The notes: a model not told the origin generated them from the letters alone. A stretch of 64,000 nt of DNA from Nocardia speluncae NBRC 108251 (GCF_001613245.1 NZ_BDBZ01000018.1:150981-214980), one strand, 5' to 3'; positions 51,195 to 60,507 are shown, counted from the stretch's first letter. Program-made: numbers and translations.

Positions 51195-53045
51195 TCAGGG
51201 CCGGGCGGGGCGGGGCGAGCTCGCCGCTACCGCGCCGTCCTCCTCTCGAATGTCTACGTCCTGTGAGGTGCTGCTGTCGGGGCGGGACCGCCAGAAGGCG
51301 GCGAACTCGCCGCCCGCCGCCAGCAGTTCGGTGGGCCGGCCGGACGCGGCGATCCGGCCGTCGCGCAGCAGCACGACCGCGTCGGCGTCGGCGACCGTCT
51401 CCCAGCGATGGGCGATGACAACGGTCGTCCGGTCACCGGCCGTGGCGGACAGCGCGGTACGGACGGCCTGTTCGGTCTGCGGGTCGGCGAAGGAGGTGGC
51501 CTCGTCGAGGACGAGCACGGGAGTGTCGGCGAGCAGGGCGCGGGCGATCGAGACCCGCTGTGCCTCACCGCCGGACAGTCCGGCATCCACACCGATCACC
51601 GAGTCGTAGCCGCGTGGCAGTTCCAGGATCCGATCGTGGATATTCGCCAGCCGGGCTGCCCGGATCACTGCGGCGCGGTCGGCGTGAGGGACCGCGAGCG
51701 CGATGTTCTCGGCGACCGAGGCGCGCAGCAGCCGCACGTCCTGGAAGACGAAGGACACCGTGCGATAGAGGTCGCGGTCGGCGATCTCGCGCAAATCCAC
51801 GCCACCCAACAGGACCGATCCGGCCACCGGATCGAAGAAGCGGGGCAGCAACTGCACCAGCGTGGATTTTCCACTGCCGGACGGGCCGACGATCGCGGTG
51901 ACGGTGCCCGGTTCGAGCGTCAGATCGATACCGCGCAGCACCTCGTGCCCGGCGTCGTACCCGAATCGCACACCGCGTAGCTCCACTCGGTGCTTCCGAG
52001 GCGCCACCGGATGGGCCGGTTGCGGGAGCACCGGTTCGGCGAGCACGCCCCGGATACGGTCCACTGCGCGCCGTGCGGTCTGCATATCGTCGAAACCGTG
52101 GCCCAGGGCCGCCACCGGCGCCGTCAAACCGAGGCCGAGCAGCAGGAACGGCAGCAGATCGGCGGGGGCCAGATCACCGCCGGCGATCAGCGCCGCACCG
52201 CCGATCAACACCACCAGCAGTACGAATGGTGGCGGCACCGCCACCTGCATCGCGGCGCCGACCGGTGCCAGGCCGCGCACCATCCGCAGGAAGATATCGG
52301 CGAACTCGTCGGCGGCGGTGCGGAAACGGCGGTGTGCGCGCCCGGACTCCCCGAACGCCTTCACCACCGCGATACCCTGCACGAACTCCACCACCGAATC
52401 CGCGATCCGCCCCATCGCCGCATCGAATGCCTGCTGCTCGCGCAGCCGGGCCGGGGTCATCATGAGTGGTACCAGCGTCAGCGCGAGCGCCACCGGGATC
52501 AGGGTGATCAGGGTGAGCCGCCAGTCGACGGTGAACAGGTAGATCAGCGAGACCAGCGGCACCACGAACGCCGAGACGAGCTCGCCCGGAGTATGCGCGA
52601 TGAACGGGTGCACGGCGCTCACATCCTCGCCGACCACCTTGGCCAGCTCACCGGTCCGGCGGCGGGAGAACCAGCCGAGGGGCACCCGTCCCAGCTGCTC
52701 GGCGAGCAGCCGGCGCAACGCCAGTTGCACCCGGGTGTCGACCAGATGCCCGATTCCGGTCGCCGCGCCGGCGAACAGGAGTTGCGCGAACAGGCCGAGG
52801 GCACCCGCGAGGACCACAAACCAGACGTGTCCCTGATCGACCGGGCCGGGTGACAACAGGGTGCGCCCGAGCTCGACGACCGCCAGCAGCGGTGCCAGAC
52901 CCGCGACGGCACCGGCGATCTGCAGGACGAGCATCGCGGCGAAGCTCCACAGGTGGGCGCGCAGGACGCCGGTGATGCTCCGGCGCGCCGAGAGATCCAC
53001 CGGCGCGGATCGTGTCGCCGGCTCGGCGAGTCCCGTGGTGGTCAT
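51195..53045 (-). CDS. ABC exporter half-transporter (IrtA-like without FAD domain)
   Basis: A 616-residue half-transporter. Membrane helices fill about residues 25-310 (LWSFAAMLVLQIAGAVAGLA first). Walker A GPSGSGKST lies near residue 385, the signature LSGGEAQRVSIARALLAD near 490, and Walker B VLVLDEATSFADP near 510. Mycobacterial IrtA carries an extra siderophore-interaction FAD domain at its N-terminus, which is missing here. The open frame reaches 53399, but the ATG at 53045 overlaps the esterase stop by 4 bp and fits the membrane-domain start. Confidence 0.88.
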   Translation of the reverse strand: MTTTGLAEPATRSAPVDLSARRSITGVLRAHLWSFAAMLVLQIAGAVAGLAPLLAVVELGRTLLSPGPVDQGHVWFVVLAGALGLFAQLLFAGAATGIGHLVDTRVQLALRRLLAEQLGRVPLGWFSRRRTGELAKVVGEDVSAVHPFIAHTPGELVSAFVVPLVSLIYLFTVDWRLTLITLIPVALALTLVPLMMTPARLREQQAFDAAMGRIADSVVEFVQGIAVVKAFGESGRAHRRFRTAADEFADIFLRMVRGLAPVGAAMQVAVPPPFVLLVVLIGGAALIAGGDLAPADLLPFLLLGLGLTAPVAALGHGFDDMQTARRAVDRIRGVLAEPVLPQPAHPVAPRKHRVELRGVRFGYDAGHEVLRGIDLTLEPGTVTAIVGPSGSGKSTLVQLLPRFFDPVAGSVLLGGVDLREIADRDLYRTVSFVFQDVRLLRASVAENIALAVPHADRAAVIRAARLANIHDRILELPRGYDSVIGVDAGLSGGEAQRVSIARALLADTPVLVLDEATSFADPQTEQAVRTALSATAGDRTTVVIAHRWETVADADAVVLLRDGRIAASGRPTELLAAGGEFAAFWRSRPDSSTSQDVDIREEDGAVAASSPRPARP

Positions 53046-54058
53046 CGCCGCACCTGTCGTCCGGGTGCAGGCGCGGTCGAGCGTCGCCCACCGGCCGGCG
53101 CGCTGCCCAGCCGGTGGCGGAGGTGGTCGAGTATTTCGGTGCGCGCCGGCCGGGCGTTCGGGACAGCGCCCGGCATGCTCAGGAAAGCATGTGTCGCTTC
53201 GGGGTACCGAGTCGCCGTCACCTCGACCCCGGCGCAGCGCAGACGCTCGGCGTAGGCCCCCGACTGGTCCTCGAGCGGGTCCAGGCCCGCAGCAACGATG
53301 TGTACCGGCGCGACACCTTCCAGCCCGTCGCTGTACATCGGCGAAATAGTTCGGCGGTCGAAGGACGCCGGGACGGCGAGACGCGGGACCGCTCGGCATT
53401 CCGCCGGGGACGCTGTCGGACTTTTCGCGTTCTCCGTGAACGAGGGGTATTCGAATGCACGATCGGTCCAGTCGAGTTGAGGGTTGATCAACACTTGCGC
53501 GCGCAGTGGGAGGCCGAGTCCGGCGGCCCGGATGGCAGCCAGGGCCGCGAGGGTGGCCCCGGCGCTGGAACCGAGGAGTCCGATCCGGTCACCATCCGCA
53601 CCCCACCGGCCGGCCGCTGCGGCGAGCGCGGGAACAGCGTCGTAGGCGTCCGCTATCGGAGCGGGTACGGGATGCTCGGGTGCCAGCCGGTAGTCGAGCG
53701 ATACGACCACGGCCGGGCAGCGGGCGGCCAGATGGGCGAGCAGCCAATCGTCTTGATCCGGGGCTCCGCTGATGAGGCCGCCGCCGTGGAACGCGATCAC
53801 CAGCGGCAGCGGTGGACCTGCCCGGTCCGGCGTGTACACCCGGACGTTCAGCCGCCGCCCGGGGAGATCGAGTACGTCGCCGGTGATCCGGGCCGCGCGA
53901 TCGGGCCGGCCGGTGAGGGGCCGCAGCAGCACCGACCCCCGCAGGCGGTCCTGTGCCGCACGGAATTCGACGAACTGCTCCGGGGTCACCGAATCCCAGT
54001 CCGGAGCCGGCCGCAGCGCGGTCAGGATACGCATTCGCAGTGGAACTCTGCCTCGCAT
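53042..54058 (-). CDS. Alpha/beta hydrolase of the HSL family, linked to the ABC pair
   Basis: A 338-residue esterase. VIAFHGGGLISGA (oxyanion hole, near residue 95), GLLGSSAGATLAA (GxSxG nucleophile, near 162), and the C-terminal acid/His pair in DPLEDQSGAYAERL and EATHAFLSM are present. The ATG at 54058 has AAAGG 7 nt upstream; the longer frame from 54085 is rejected. It overlaps the ABC gene by 4 bp, so ester cleavage may act on a substrate carried by the exporter pair, for example a lactone or ester natural product. The link is inferred. Confidence 0.82.
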   Translation of the reverse strand: MRGRVPLRMRILTALRPAPDWDSVTPEQFVEFRAAQDRLRGSVLLRPLTGRPDRAARITGDVLDLPGRRLNVRVYTPDRAGPPLPLVIAFHGGGLISGAPDQDDWLLAHLAARCPAVVVSLDYRLAPEHPVPAPIADAYDAVPALAAAAGRWGADGDRIGLLGSSAGATLAALAAIRAAGLGLPLRAQVLINPQLDWTDRAFEYPSFTENAKSPTASPAECRAVPRLAVPASFDRRTISPMYSDGLEGVAPVHIVAAGLDPLEDQSGAYAERLRCAGVEVTATRYPEATHAFLSMPGAVPNARPARTEILDHLRHRLGSAPAGGRRSTAPAPGRQVRR

Positions 54059-54572
54059 GGTTATGCCTTTCGTGCCGAACCGCATCCGGGCCCCGGCGGG
54101 GTCGATCGCGGCGTACCTCGATGGTGGTGCCGACCGGGTGAATTGCGCTTCCGGCGGCGGGAGTCACCGTCTACGTGGATTCGCGTACCGGCGGCCCGGC
54201 CGGTTACTGCCGCCGGCGCAGTCGCTCGGGCCCGGCGGGTGATTCCGGTGGGCAGCTCCAGGTTTGCCGGTTCCCACCCGGACCTGCCGGGATCCGGTCG
54301 AGCCCGCAGTCCCGGCGGGGACTGCGGAATGGGTGCGCCGCTCGGGCCGTTACGGTGAATCGGATCGCGTGACAGCGGATGTGCGGGCCGGACACCGGAA
54401 GGTGGAAACCGCGGTTTCCGCGTCCGCGCTCATATCATCGATCCTCGCGCTCGGCGGGGTGGTGCTCGCGGCCGGCCGGGGAGCGGTGTCTACAGCCGCC
54501 GCGGTCGTGCAGTCATCACAGGCTCACCGGACGAGCCGGCCGATCCGGTGCGGGGATCTCCCGCCTCGGCGC
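54059..54572. other. 514-bp gap with a perfect hairpin
   Basis: No ORF with typical codon use is accepted. CCGCAGTCCC (54304-54313) pairs exactly with GGGACTGCGG (54318-54327) over a GGCG loop, a strong stem-loop that could end the two-component operon or act as a regulator. A plus-strand frame from 54369 with a hydrophobic stretch (ALISSILALGGVVLAAGRG) continues antisense into the response-regulator gene and is not called. Confidence 0.45.
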
Positions 54573-55250
54573 CTACGGAGCCGAATCGCAGAGCCCGGTC
54601 TGATATGCGATCACGACCAGTTGCGCGCGATCCCGGGCCGCCAGTTTGGTCATGGCCCGACTGACATGCGTGCGGGCGGTGGCCGGGCTCAGGAACAGGG
54701 CGGCGCCGATTTCATCGTTGCTCATACCCTGCCCCACCAGCGCGAGCACTTCGCGCTCCCGGTCGGTGAGCACCCCCAGCCGGTCCTCCGCGGACCGCAC
54801 GGCCCGGCGCGCCGCGGTGAACTGGCCGATGAGGCGGCGGGTGATACGCGGGGCGAGCAAAGCGTCGCCGGCGGCGATGACGCGGATGGCGTGCAGAAGT
54901 TCGGCGGGACCCGCGTCCTTGAGCAAGAATCCGCTCGCGCCCGCCTGCAACGCTTCGAAGACATTGTCGTCGGTGTCATAGGTGGTGAGGATCAGTACCC
55001 GGACCTGCTCCAGGCCAACCGTTTCGGCGATTCGTCCGGTGGCGCGGATCCCATCCAGCGTCGGCATCCGGATATCCATGAGCACGACATCGGGCCGGGT
55101 GCTGCGCGCCAGTTCGACGGCTTCCGCACCATTGGTGGCTTCCCCGACCACCGTGATGTCTTCTTCCAGGTCCAGCAGCACCTTGAAACCCGAACGCACC
55201 AGCCGTTCGTCGTCGGCGAGCAGAACCTTGATCGGCGGTGTGGTATTCAC
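54573..55250 (-). CDS. NarL/FixJ-type response regulator
   Basis: A 225-residue two-component output protein. The receiver domain spans residues 7-125 with acidic pocket LLADDERLVRSGF, the phosphorylation Asp in VVLMDIRMPTLDG (near residue 60) and Lys in GFLLKDAG (near 110). The LuxR-type DNA-binding domain is at the C-terminus (LTDREREVLALVGQGMSNDE, then FLSPATARTHVSRAMTKL). The GTG at 55250 overlaps the kinase stop by 4 bp; the frame to 55349 is Arg-rich and rejected. Confidence 0.92.
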   Translation of the reverse strand: MNTTPPIKVLLADDERLVRSGFKVLLDLEEDITVVGEATNGAEAVELARSTRPDVVLMDIRMPTLDGIRATGRIAETVGLEQVRVLILTTYDTDDNVFEALQAGASGFLLKDAGPAELLHAIRVIAAGDALLAPRITRRLIGQFTAARRAVRSAEDRLGVLTDREREVLALVGQGMSNDEIGAALFLSPATARTHVSRAMTKLAARDRAQLVVIAYQTGLCDSAP

Positions 55251-56455
55251 CGGCGCGCCTCCACGGTGATCAGCGGCAGACTGGCGGTGACCTCGAATCC
55301 GCCGCCGGGGCGCGGTTTCGCGTCGAGTTCGCCGCCGAGCAGCCGGCAACGTTCGCGCATCCCCATGATTCCGCGGCCCGATGCCGAATCGCTGTGGGCT
55401 GGTGCGGGCGCGCGGCGTCCTTCGTCGATTACTCGGATGTGCAGGGCGTCGACCTCGGGTTCCAAGGTCACCGTCACCCGGGTCGGTCCGGCATGGCGGA
55501 TCACGTTGGTGATGGATTCCTGCACGATGCGGTAGGCCGCGCTGCTCACTGCGCTCGGCAGCGCCGGCACCGGTTCGGGCTGTTCGACGGCGATATCGAG
55601 CCCGGCTTCGCGGGCCTTTCCGGTGAGCTCGCGGATCTGGTCCAGCCCCGGGAACGGTTCACGCTCGTCGCCGTCGCGGAGCACGCCGAGAATGGCGCGC
55701 ATCTCGTGCAGCGCCCGGGAACTGGTGTGTTCGATCGTGTGCAGCGCTTCCCTGGCCTGCTCCGGCCGCTTGCCGAGCACATGCGCGGTGACCCCGGCCT
55801 GCACGTTGATGATGGCGATGGCATGGGCGACGGTGTCGTGCACCTCGCGCGCGATCCGCAACCGTTCGGCGTCGACCCGGGCGCGGGCCTCCTCGTCACG
55901 CGAGCGTTCCGCGAGCTCCGCGCGTTCCTGGGCATCGGCGGCCATCACCTGGCGGGACCGCGCGGATTCGCCCAGCATCGTGGCGATCACCGCCCCGCCG
56001 ATCCGGAAGAACACCCAGCCGATCGCCGACACCGGCTCCACATCGGCGCCGGCGATCACCCAGCCCACCGACAGCACCGCGATCCCCGCACCCGCGATCC
56101 GCAGTGACCGGTGCCCGTCGCCATAAGCGGCAACGGTGTACAGGGCGACGAAAAGCCCGAGGTAGGAAGCTCGGTCGGGAAAGTCGAAAGCGAAATAGAT
56201 CAGGCTGGACACACCGGTGATCGCGAAAACCGCGACGGGCCGCTGCCGGCGCGCCACCACAGCCACACCGCTCACGAACAGCAGGACGTATCCGATCCCC
56301 GATACCGGCGTCGACGCCGGTTCGACCGGCACCGGAACCATTGCGCTGAGCACCTGGATCACCGTGACGAACACCCCCAGCACAACGTCCGGGAACCATG
56401 CGGGACGCCGCGTGAACCGGGCAGACAGCTCTCCTGACACCGTCCGCAGATCCAT
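55247..56455 (-). CDS. HisKA_3-type sensor histidine kinase
   Basis: A 402-residue NarX/DesK-type membrane kinase. Five or six membrane helices lie in residues 20-165 (WFPDVVLGVFVTVIQVLSAM, GIGYVLLFVSGVAVVA, YLGLFVALYTVAAYG and others) without a large external domain, so it senses the membrane. The phospho-accepting His is in RIAREVHDTVAHAIAIINVQ (near 205). The ATPase domain carries QESITNVIRHAG (N box, near 305) and GRGIMGMRERC (G box). TACTGT and 6 nt lead to the ATG at 56455 (leaderless). Confidence 0.92.
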   Translation of the reverse strand: MDLRTVSGELSARFTRRPAWFPDVVLGVFVTVIQVLSAMVPVPVEPASTPVSGIGYVLLFVSGVAVVARRQRPVAVFAITGVSSLIYFAFDFPDRASYLGLFVALYTVAAYGDGHRSLRIAGAGIAVLSVGWVIAGADVEPVSAIGWVFFRIGGAVIATMLGESARSRQVMAADAQERAELAERSRDEEARARVDAERLRIAREVHDTVAHAIAIINVQAGVTAHVLGKRPEQAREALHTIEHTSSRALHEMRAILGVLRDGDEREPFPGLDQIRELTGKAREAGLDIAVEQPEPVPALPSAVSSAAYRIVQESITNVIRHAGPTRVTVTLEPEVDALHIRVIDEGRRAPAPAHSDSASGRGIMGMRERCRLLGGELDAKPRPGGGFEVTASLPLITVEARR

Positions 56456-56467
56456 ATCGTGACAGTA
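56455..56467 (-). promoter_or_regulatory. Leaderless-type -10 box of the histidine kinase
   Basis: On the minus strand TACTGT (56467-56462), 6 nt, then ATG. It rejects the 77-residue upstream extension of the frame. Confidence 0.55.
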
Positions 56468-56660
56468 CGTGACGCCGGGCAACACGTGCTGCCCCTCCGC
56501 GGCGTCTGCGGCTACGGCCCGCGGCGTACCCGGTTGCGTCCGGTCTACGCGCACCGACGTAAGTGGTGGGCCCGCCCCACCACCTACACGCGTCCACCAG
56601 GTCCGGCGGCGCGCCCTCCTGGAGAGCCTGCTCGGTGCCGTGGGCGAGGGTTCGTGGATC

Positions 56661-57611
56661 ATGCCGTGGTTCTCGAGTGCGATCACGCGATACCGGCCCG
56701 GCGTGGACCTGCCTCGGCGGTTGACCTTGCCCCTGGGTCAAGGCCGCACCATGGTCGTCATGACCGGCAGCCTCGAAAATACACAGGCCGGTGGCGAGCA
56801 ACGCCCCGGCCGGCAACACTTCTCGATCGAACACGGCGGTGTCACCGTTTCGATGTCCCGCGGCGGCCGTGGGCGGACCGTCGTTCTCTGTCCCGGTCTG
56901 TATTCCACGCAGGCAGGGTTGCAGGTTCTGGTCGAGCTGCTGCGGCGCGACCACCATGTGGTGTCCTTCGACCTCCGGGGGCACGGTCTCAGCTCAGCCG
57001 CCCCGCGATACTCGTTCGCAGGATTCCTCGGGGATCTGAGTGCGGTCATGGGTGCTGTGCGGCTCTCCGATCCCGCGCCCGTGCTCGTGGGCTACTCACT
57101 CGGTGCGGACCTGGCAGTGCACTATGTGTCCGAGCGCCCCGGCTCCGTGGCCGGGCTCGTGCTCATCGACGGGGCGAATCCGATACCCGAACCGTTTCTC
57201 TCCGCGGCCGATCTGCCGGAGTTCCGCGCGATATGGGAGACGTCGGCGGCGCCGGACGAGGGCGACGCCCGCGACGCCGCCGACAGAGTATTGCTCACCG
57301 CGCAGCAGGTACTCGACCTGAATCTGGAACTCGATGTGATCCGCACCGGACCCCTGCTCGGCCGGTACCTCGACATCGACGCTCCGATCAGCATGATCAT
57401 GTCGACCGCGATGGCCGGCGACGATACCGGCGAACCGACCCGGTGGCGCAACCGGAACTGGCGCGACGGGACAGAACGACTATGCCGCGAACGGCCGGAT
57501 ATCCCGGTGACCTGGCTCGAAGCCGATCATCGGCTGGTGCTCACCCATGCGCCGGAAATCGCCCGGATCGTCGCGGACCACGTCGGCCGGTTGCCGGCTC
57601 CGGGAGACTGA
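56661..57611 (+). CDS. Alpha/beta-fold hydrolase coupled to a MerR gene
   Basis: A hydrolase of up to 316 residues. The core begins at FSIEHGGVTVSMSRGG. The oxyanion loop is LCPGLYSTQAG, the strand VVSFDLRGHGLSSAAP, the nucleophile Ser in VGYSLGADLAVHY (GxSxG), and the His in LEADHRLVLTHAPEI. The start is unsure: ATG 56661 (GAGGG upstream), 56751 (CAAGG upstream) and 56760 are all in frame. The conserved fold needs only the last. It is divergent from the kinase gene. The MerR gene follows after 4 bp. Confidence 0.78.
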   Translation: MPWFSSAITRYRPGVDLPRRLTLPLGQGRTMVVMTGSLENTQAGGEQRPGRQHFSIEHGGVTVSMSRGGRGRTVVLCPGLYSTQAGLQVLVELLRRDHHVVSFDLRGHGLSSAAPRYSFAGFLGDLSAVMGAVRLSDPAPVLVGYSLGADLAVHYVSERPGSVAGLVLIDGANPIPEPFLSAADLPEFRAIWETSAAPDEGDARDAADRVLLTAQQVLDLNLELDVIRTGPLLGRYLDIDAPISMIMSTAMAGDDTGEPTRWRNRNWRDGTERLCRERPDIPVTWLEADHRLVLTHAPEIARIVADHVGRLPAPGD

Positions 57612-57615
57612 ACCG

Positions 57616-58413
57616 ATGCTGACCATCGGCGAACTGGCGTCGTATGCCGGAGTGACGGTGCGCGCGGTGCGGCACTACCACGCGAAAGGGCTGCTGCCGG
57701 AACCGGAACGCGACCACTCCGGCTATCGGCGCTACGACGCCGGCGCGGTGATCGAACTGATCAAGATCCGGGCGCTCGCCGAGGCCGGGGTGCCGCTGAT
57801 GCGCGTGCGGGAACTGTTGGGAGCCGACGAGACCGAGTTCACCGTGGCAATCGCCGAAATCGACCGGCGACTGCGTGCGGAGATCCGGGAACGGCAGCAG
57901 CGACGGGAACGCATCGCCCGCCTCACCGCCGGTGAGGGCCTGGTGTTGCCGTCGGAGGTGATCGAATTCCTCGATCGACTCCGATCGCTCGGGATCGATG
58001 AACGCATCGTGCGCTTCGAACGTGACGGCTGGATCCCGTTGGCAGCGCAATCACCCGAGCGGATACCGGAGTGGATAGCCCGCAAACACCGGCAGCTGGA
58101 CGATCCGCGGCTCATCGATTTCTACCGCACCCTGAGTCGCGCCCTCGACCTGTCCGACCATGATCCGGAGCTCACCGCACTCGCCGACTCCATGGCCGGC
58201 TACATCACGGAGCTGGCCGACGAACTGGGCGAGGACCACCTCGACGACACCGATATCGAACCGCCGTTCGCCGAACTGCTCGACACCCTCGCATTCGATA
58301 CGGTGCCGGCGGCGCGACGGCTGATCGAACTACTCCGCAAACGCGGCTGGACCGGGTGGACCAAACTCGGTCGCGTGGTCGCGCAGGACCGTCCGCCGGG
58401 GACCGGGCCGTAG
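57616..58413 (+). CDS. MerR family transcriptional regulator
   Basis: A 265-residue regulator. The winged helix opens the protein: MLTIGELASYAGVTVRAVRH, HYHAKGLLPEPERDHSGYRR, YDAGAVIELIKIRALAEAGV. The dimer coiled coil (DRRLRAEIRERQQRRERIAR) follows, and then about 140 residues of a helical effector domain that I do not recognise. There is no Cys-rich metal site, so it probably senses an organic compound. GGGAG stands 9 nt before the ATG. It is 4 bp after the hydrolase gene, which may remove or make its effector. Confidence 0.87.
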   Translation: MLTIGELASYAGVTVRAVRHYHAKGLLPEPERDHSGYRRYDAGAVIELIKIRALAEAGVPLMRVRELLGADETEFTVAIAEIDRRLRAEIRERQQRRERIARLTAGEGLVLPSEVIEFLDRLRSLGIDERIVRFERDGWIPLAAQSPERIPEWIARKHRQLDDPRLIDFYRTLSRALDLSDHDPELTALADSMAGYITELADELGEDHLDDTDIEPPFAELLDTLAFDTVPAARRLIELLRKRGWTGWTKLGRVVAQDRPPGTGP

Positions 58414-58512
58414 CTTCCGGGTGGGGCGCTTGCGGTGTCACGACAAGCAACCGGCATCGATCGCCCGCGCGTGGCCGGGAACCCCCACCACCGGATCGAG
58501 CGGGCCCCGAAT

Positions 58513-58527
58513 GTCTGCTGAGCAGAC
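58513..58527. repeat. Perfect 15-bp palindrome between convergent genes
   Basis: GTCTGCT-G-AGCAGAC (58513-58527) lies in the 141-bp gap between the MerR gene and the oxidoreductase stop. It may form a small hairpin for termination or be a binding site. Confidence 0.4.
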
Positions 58528-58554
58528 GGCGACCCGGAGCGTCGTCGTAGCGGG

Positions 58555-59553
58555 TCAGCGCAGCGCGGCGGCCAGAGCGGCGACCTGGTCGACCGGCGGG
58601 TCGTAGCCGGGGAAGTAGCAGCACACGCGGTCGGATACGTCGGCGAAGCGGCGTTTGATTTCGAACGCGCAGTCTTCCGGAGTGCCGCGCACGGCGAGCG
58701 TTTCGAGTAGCGGCTCGGAGATCCGGTCGAACATTTTCATGATGTCGCCGGATTTGGAGAGGGCGTTGAGTTCCGGTTGGAGCTCGCCCCGGCCCTCGAT
58801 ATCGAGGACGGGCCGGTACGCCGGGGTCGAACCGTAGAACGCGAGCAATCCGCGCACCCCGGTCGAGGCCGCCGCGAGTTCATCGGTGGAGCGGCCCATC
58901 GCGACGATCACCTGTGGATACAGGGGGAACTCCGTGCGCCCCGCCCGTTTCATCCCCTGCGCCACCGCGGGCAGAGTGCGCTCCCGGAAATGGCGGTGGC
59001 TGTGGAACGGCATCACCAGCAGCCCGTCCGCGACCTCCGCGGCGGTACGGGTCATCACCGGCCCCAGTGCGCCGAGCAATACGGGCGGGGGACCATACGG
59101 GTTGGGACCGGGAACGAACGTCGGGGGCATCAGAGTATGCCGGGTGTACTCGCCCCGGAATTCCAGTGGGCTACCGTCCTGCCAGGATGTGAGGATCGCC
59201 CGCACGGCCAGCACGATCTCCCGCATGCGGGCCGCCGGAGCCGACCAGGTTGCCCCATAGCGTTTCTCGATATGCGGCCGGATCTGCGAACCGAGCCCGA
59301 GCCGGAACCGTCCACGCGACATCAACTGCAGATCCCAGGCAGCGTGCGCCAGATGCATCGGGCTGCGCGGCAAGGCGATCGCGACATTGGTCATCAGATC
59401 GGTATCCACGCGGCCTGCCACCGCCGCCAGCGGCAACAACACATCGTGCGGGCCTTCGAAGGTGAACAACCCGCCGGACCCCGCCTCGACGAGGGTACGG
59501 GCACGCTCTTCGTAACGGTCCGGGCGGGCATCCAACTGGAGATCGAGCAGCAT
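58555..59553 (-). CDS. LLM-class (F420-dependent) oxidoreductase
   Basis: A 332-residue TIM-barrel protein of the luciferase-like monooxygenase class; actinobacterial members of this subfamily use F420. Motifs: GLFTFEGPHDVLLPLAAVAG near residue 30, TDLMTNVAIALPRSPMHLAH near 50, SRGRFRLGLGSQIRPHIEKR near 80, and ALGPVMTRTAAEVADGLLV near 150. The ATG at 59553 begins MLLDLQLDA; the longer frame upstream is Arg/Pro-rich and rejected. Substrate unknown. It converges with the MerR gene. Confidence 0.85.
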   Translation of the reverse strand: MLLDLQLDARPDRYEERARTLVEAGSGGLFTFEGPHDVLLPLAAVAGRVDTDLMTNVAIALPRSPMHLAHAAWDLQLMSRGRFRLGLGSQIRPHIEKRYGATWSAPAARMREIVLAVRAILTSWQDGSPLEFRGEYTRHTLMPPTFVPGPNPYGPPPVLLGALGPVMTRTAAEVADGLLVMPFHSHRHFRERTLPAVAQGMKRAGRTEFPLYPQVIVAMGRSTDELAAASTGVRGLLAFYGSTPAYRPVLDIEGRGELQPELNALSKSGDIMKMFDRISEPLLETLAVRGTPEDCAFEIKRRFADVSDRVCCYFPGYDPPVDQVAALAAALR

Positions 59554-59778
59554 CAACCCATCCAACTGTATTCCGGGGCGGACCGGGCGCGAATCTTCGG
59601 GGCAGACGTAGCGCCCACCTAGAGGCGGCAGCCCGACAGGACCGTCCAGAAGTCGAATACTTCGGTGTGCGCTGGATATCGCAGTCTTGCGGGCTCGCCG
59701 ACCACAGGGAGTGGGACGCCCCGGCCTGCGGCAACCCGGGCGCCGCCGGGAGAACACCGGCCCGAAACAACAGTCCGA

Positions 59779-60342
59779 TCAGATCGCGAGGTCTATCTCG
59801 GTGGTGAAGGGCGCCGAGACCTTGATGACACCCGTGTACATTTCGCCTGTCCGGAAAGACCTGGTCGCCGGGTCCAGAACGTAGGTGTAGATCAGAGGGA
59901 CTCCGGTCGCGGCCTGCTCGACCCGCCAGTAGAAGGCGATACCCGCTTTCGCGTACTGGTCCACCTTGACGATCCGGTCGGTGGTCTCCGATCCGGGGGA
60001 AACAACTTCCACGACCAGGAGCACGTGCTCGGGGCGAGTGGGCGTGATATCGAGCGTGTCCGCGCGGTAAACCACCACGTCCGGGCGACGATTGGTGAGC
60101 GGAACATCCTGGAGCCGCACATCGAAGTCGGTATCGGCGTTCCACTCCGGCCCACCGGCAGCATCCAGTGCGTTCGCGAGGATGCGGGCCAACCGGTTGT
60201 GCCGTTTGGACGCGCTGGGACTCACGACGACCATCCCGTCCACAACCTCGATGCCTGCACATTGCTCCTCGGACCAGGAGTCGTACTCCGCTGCTGTGAT
60301 CTGCTGATGCATCCAGGCCGGTGTTATCGACTCGACAGACAT
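59779..60342 (-). CDS. Uma2 family (PD-(D/E)XK-like) putative endonuclease
   Basis: A 187-residue protein of the Uma2 family (DUF820), common in multicellular or large-genome actinobacteria and predicted to have a restriction-endonuclease-like fold. The core is EVVDGMVVVSPSASKRHNRL, then RRPDVVVYR (catalytic Asp), VLLVVEVVSPGSETTDR (Glu), and KVDQYAKAGIAFYWRVE (Lys and Tyr). GGAGG stands 8 nt before the ATG at 60342. It is a single gene with no partner. No activity has been shown for the family to my knowledge. Confidence 0.82.
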   Translation of the reverse strand: MSVESITPAWMHQQITAAEYDSWSEEQCAGIEVVDGMVVVSPSASKRHNRLARILANALDAAGGPEWNADTDFDVRLQDVPLTNRRPDVVVYRADTLDITPTRPEHVLLVVEVVSPGSETTDRIVKVDQYAKAGIAFYWRVEQAATGVPLIYTYVLDPATRSFRTGEMYTGVIKVSAPFTTEIDLAI

Positions 60343-60443
60343 CACACACTCCTCCCGTACAGCACGGGGCGGGGCGGTTCCCGCTGGCCACAGTGTACAA
60401 GCGGGCGCCGGCCGGCCGGTACGAGCGGTTCGCCCGAAAACGG

Positions 60444-60493
60444 CGACGCCGGGCGCGAACCGCCTTCGGAGAAGGGGGGCGCGCCCGGCGTCG
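60444..60493 (-). terminator. Terminator hairpin of kgd
   Basis: CGACGCCGGGCGCG (60444-60457) pairs exactly with CGCGCCCGGCGTCG (60480-60493) over a 22-nt loop. It begins 14 bp after the kgd stop. On the minus strand the stem is followed by CCGTTTTC, a short U-run. Confidence 0.7.
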
Positions 60494-60507
60494 GACGAGA
60501 GTACCGA

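Noticed and set aside
53046..53399. N-terminal extension of the IrtA-like frame, which could have been taken as a missing siderophore-interaction domain
   Set aside because: The translation is Arg/Pro-rich with no FAD-domain motif and is antisense or out of frame to the esterase gene.
54369..54600. Plus-strand frame with a hydrophobic stretch in the 514-bp gap
   Set aside because: It continues antisense through the response-regulator gene and lacks an SD or a properly spaced -10 box.
59779..60342. Uma2 gene considered as part of a restriction or defence island
   Set aside because: No methyltransferase, helicase, toxin or phage gene is adjacent, and neighbours are metabolic genes.
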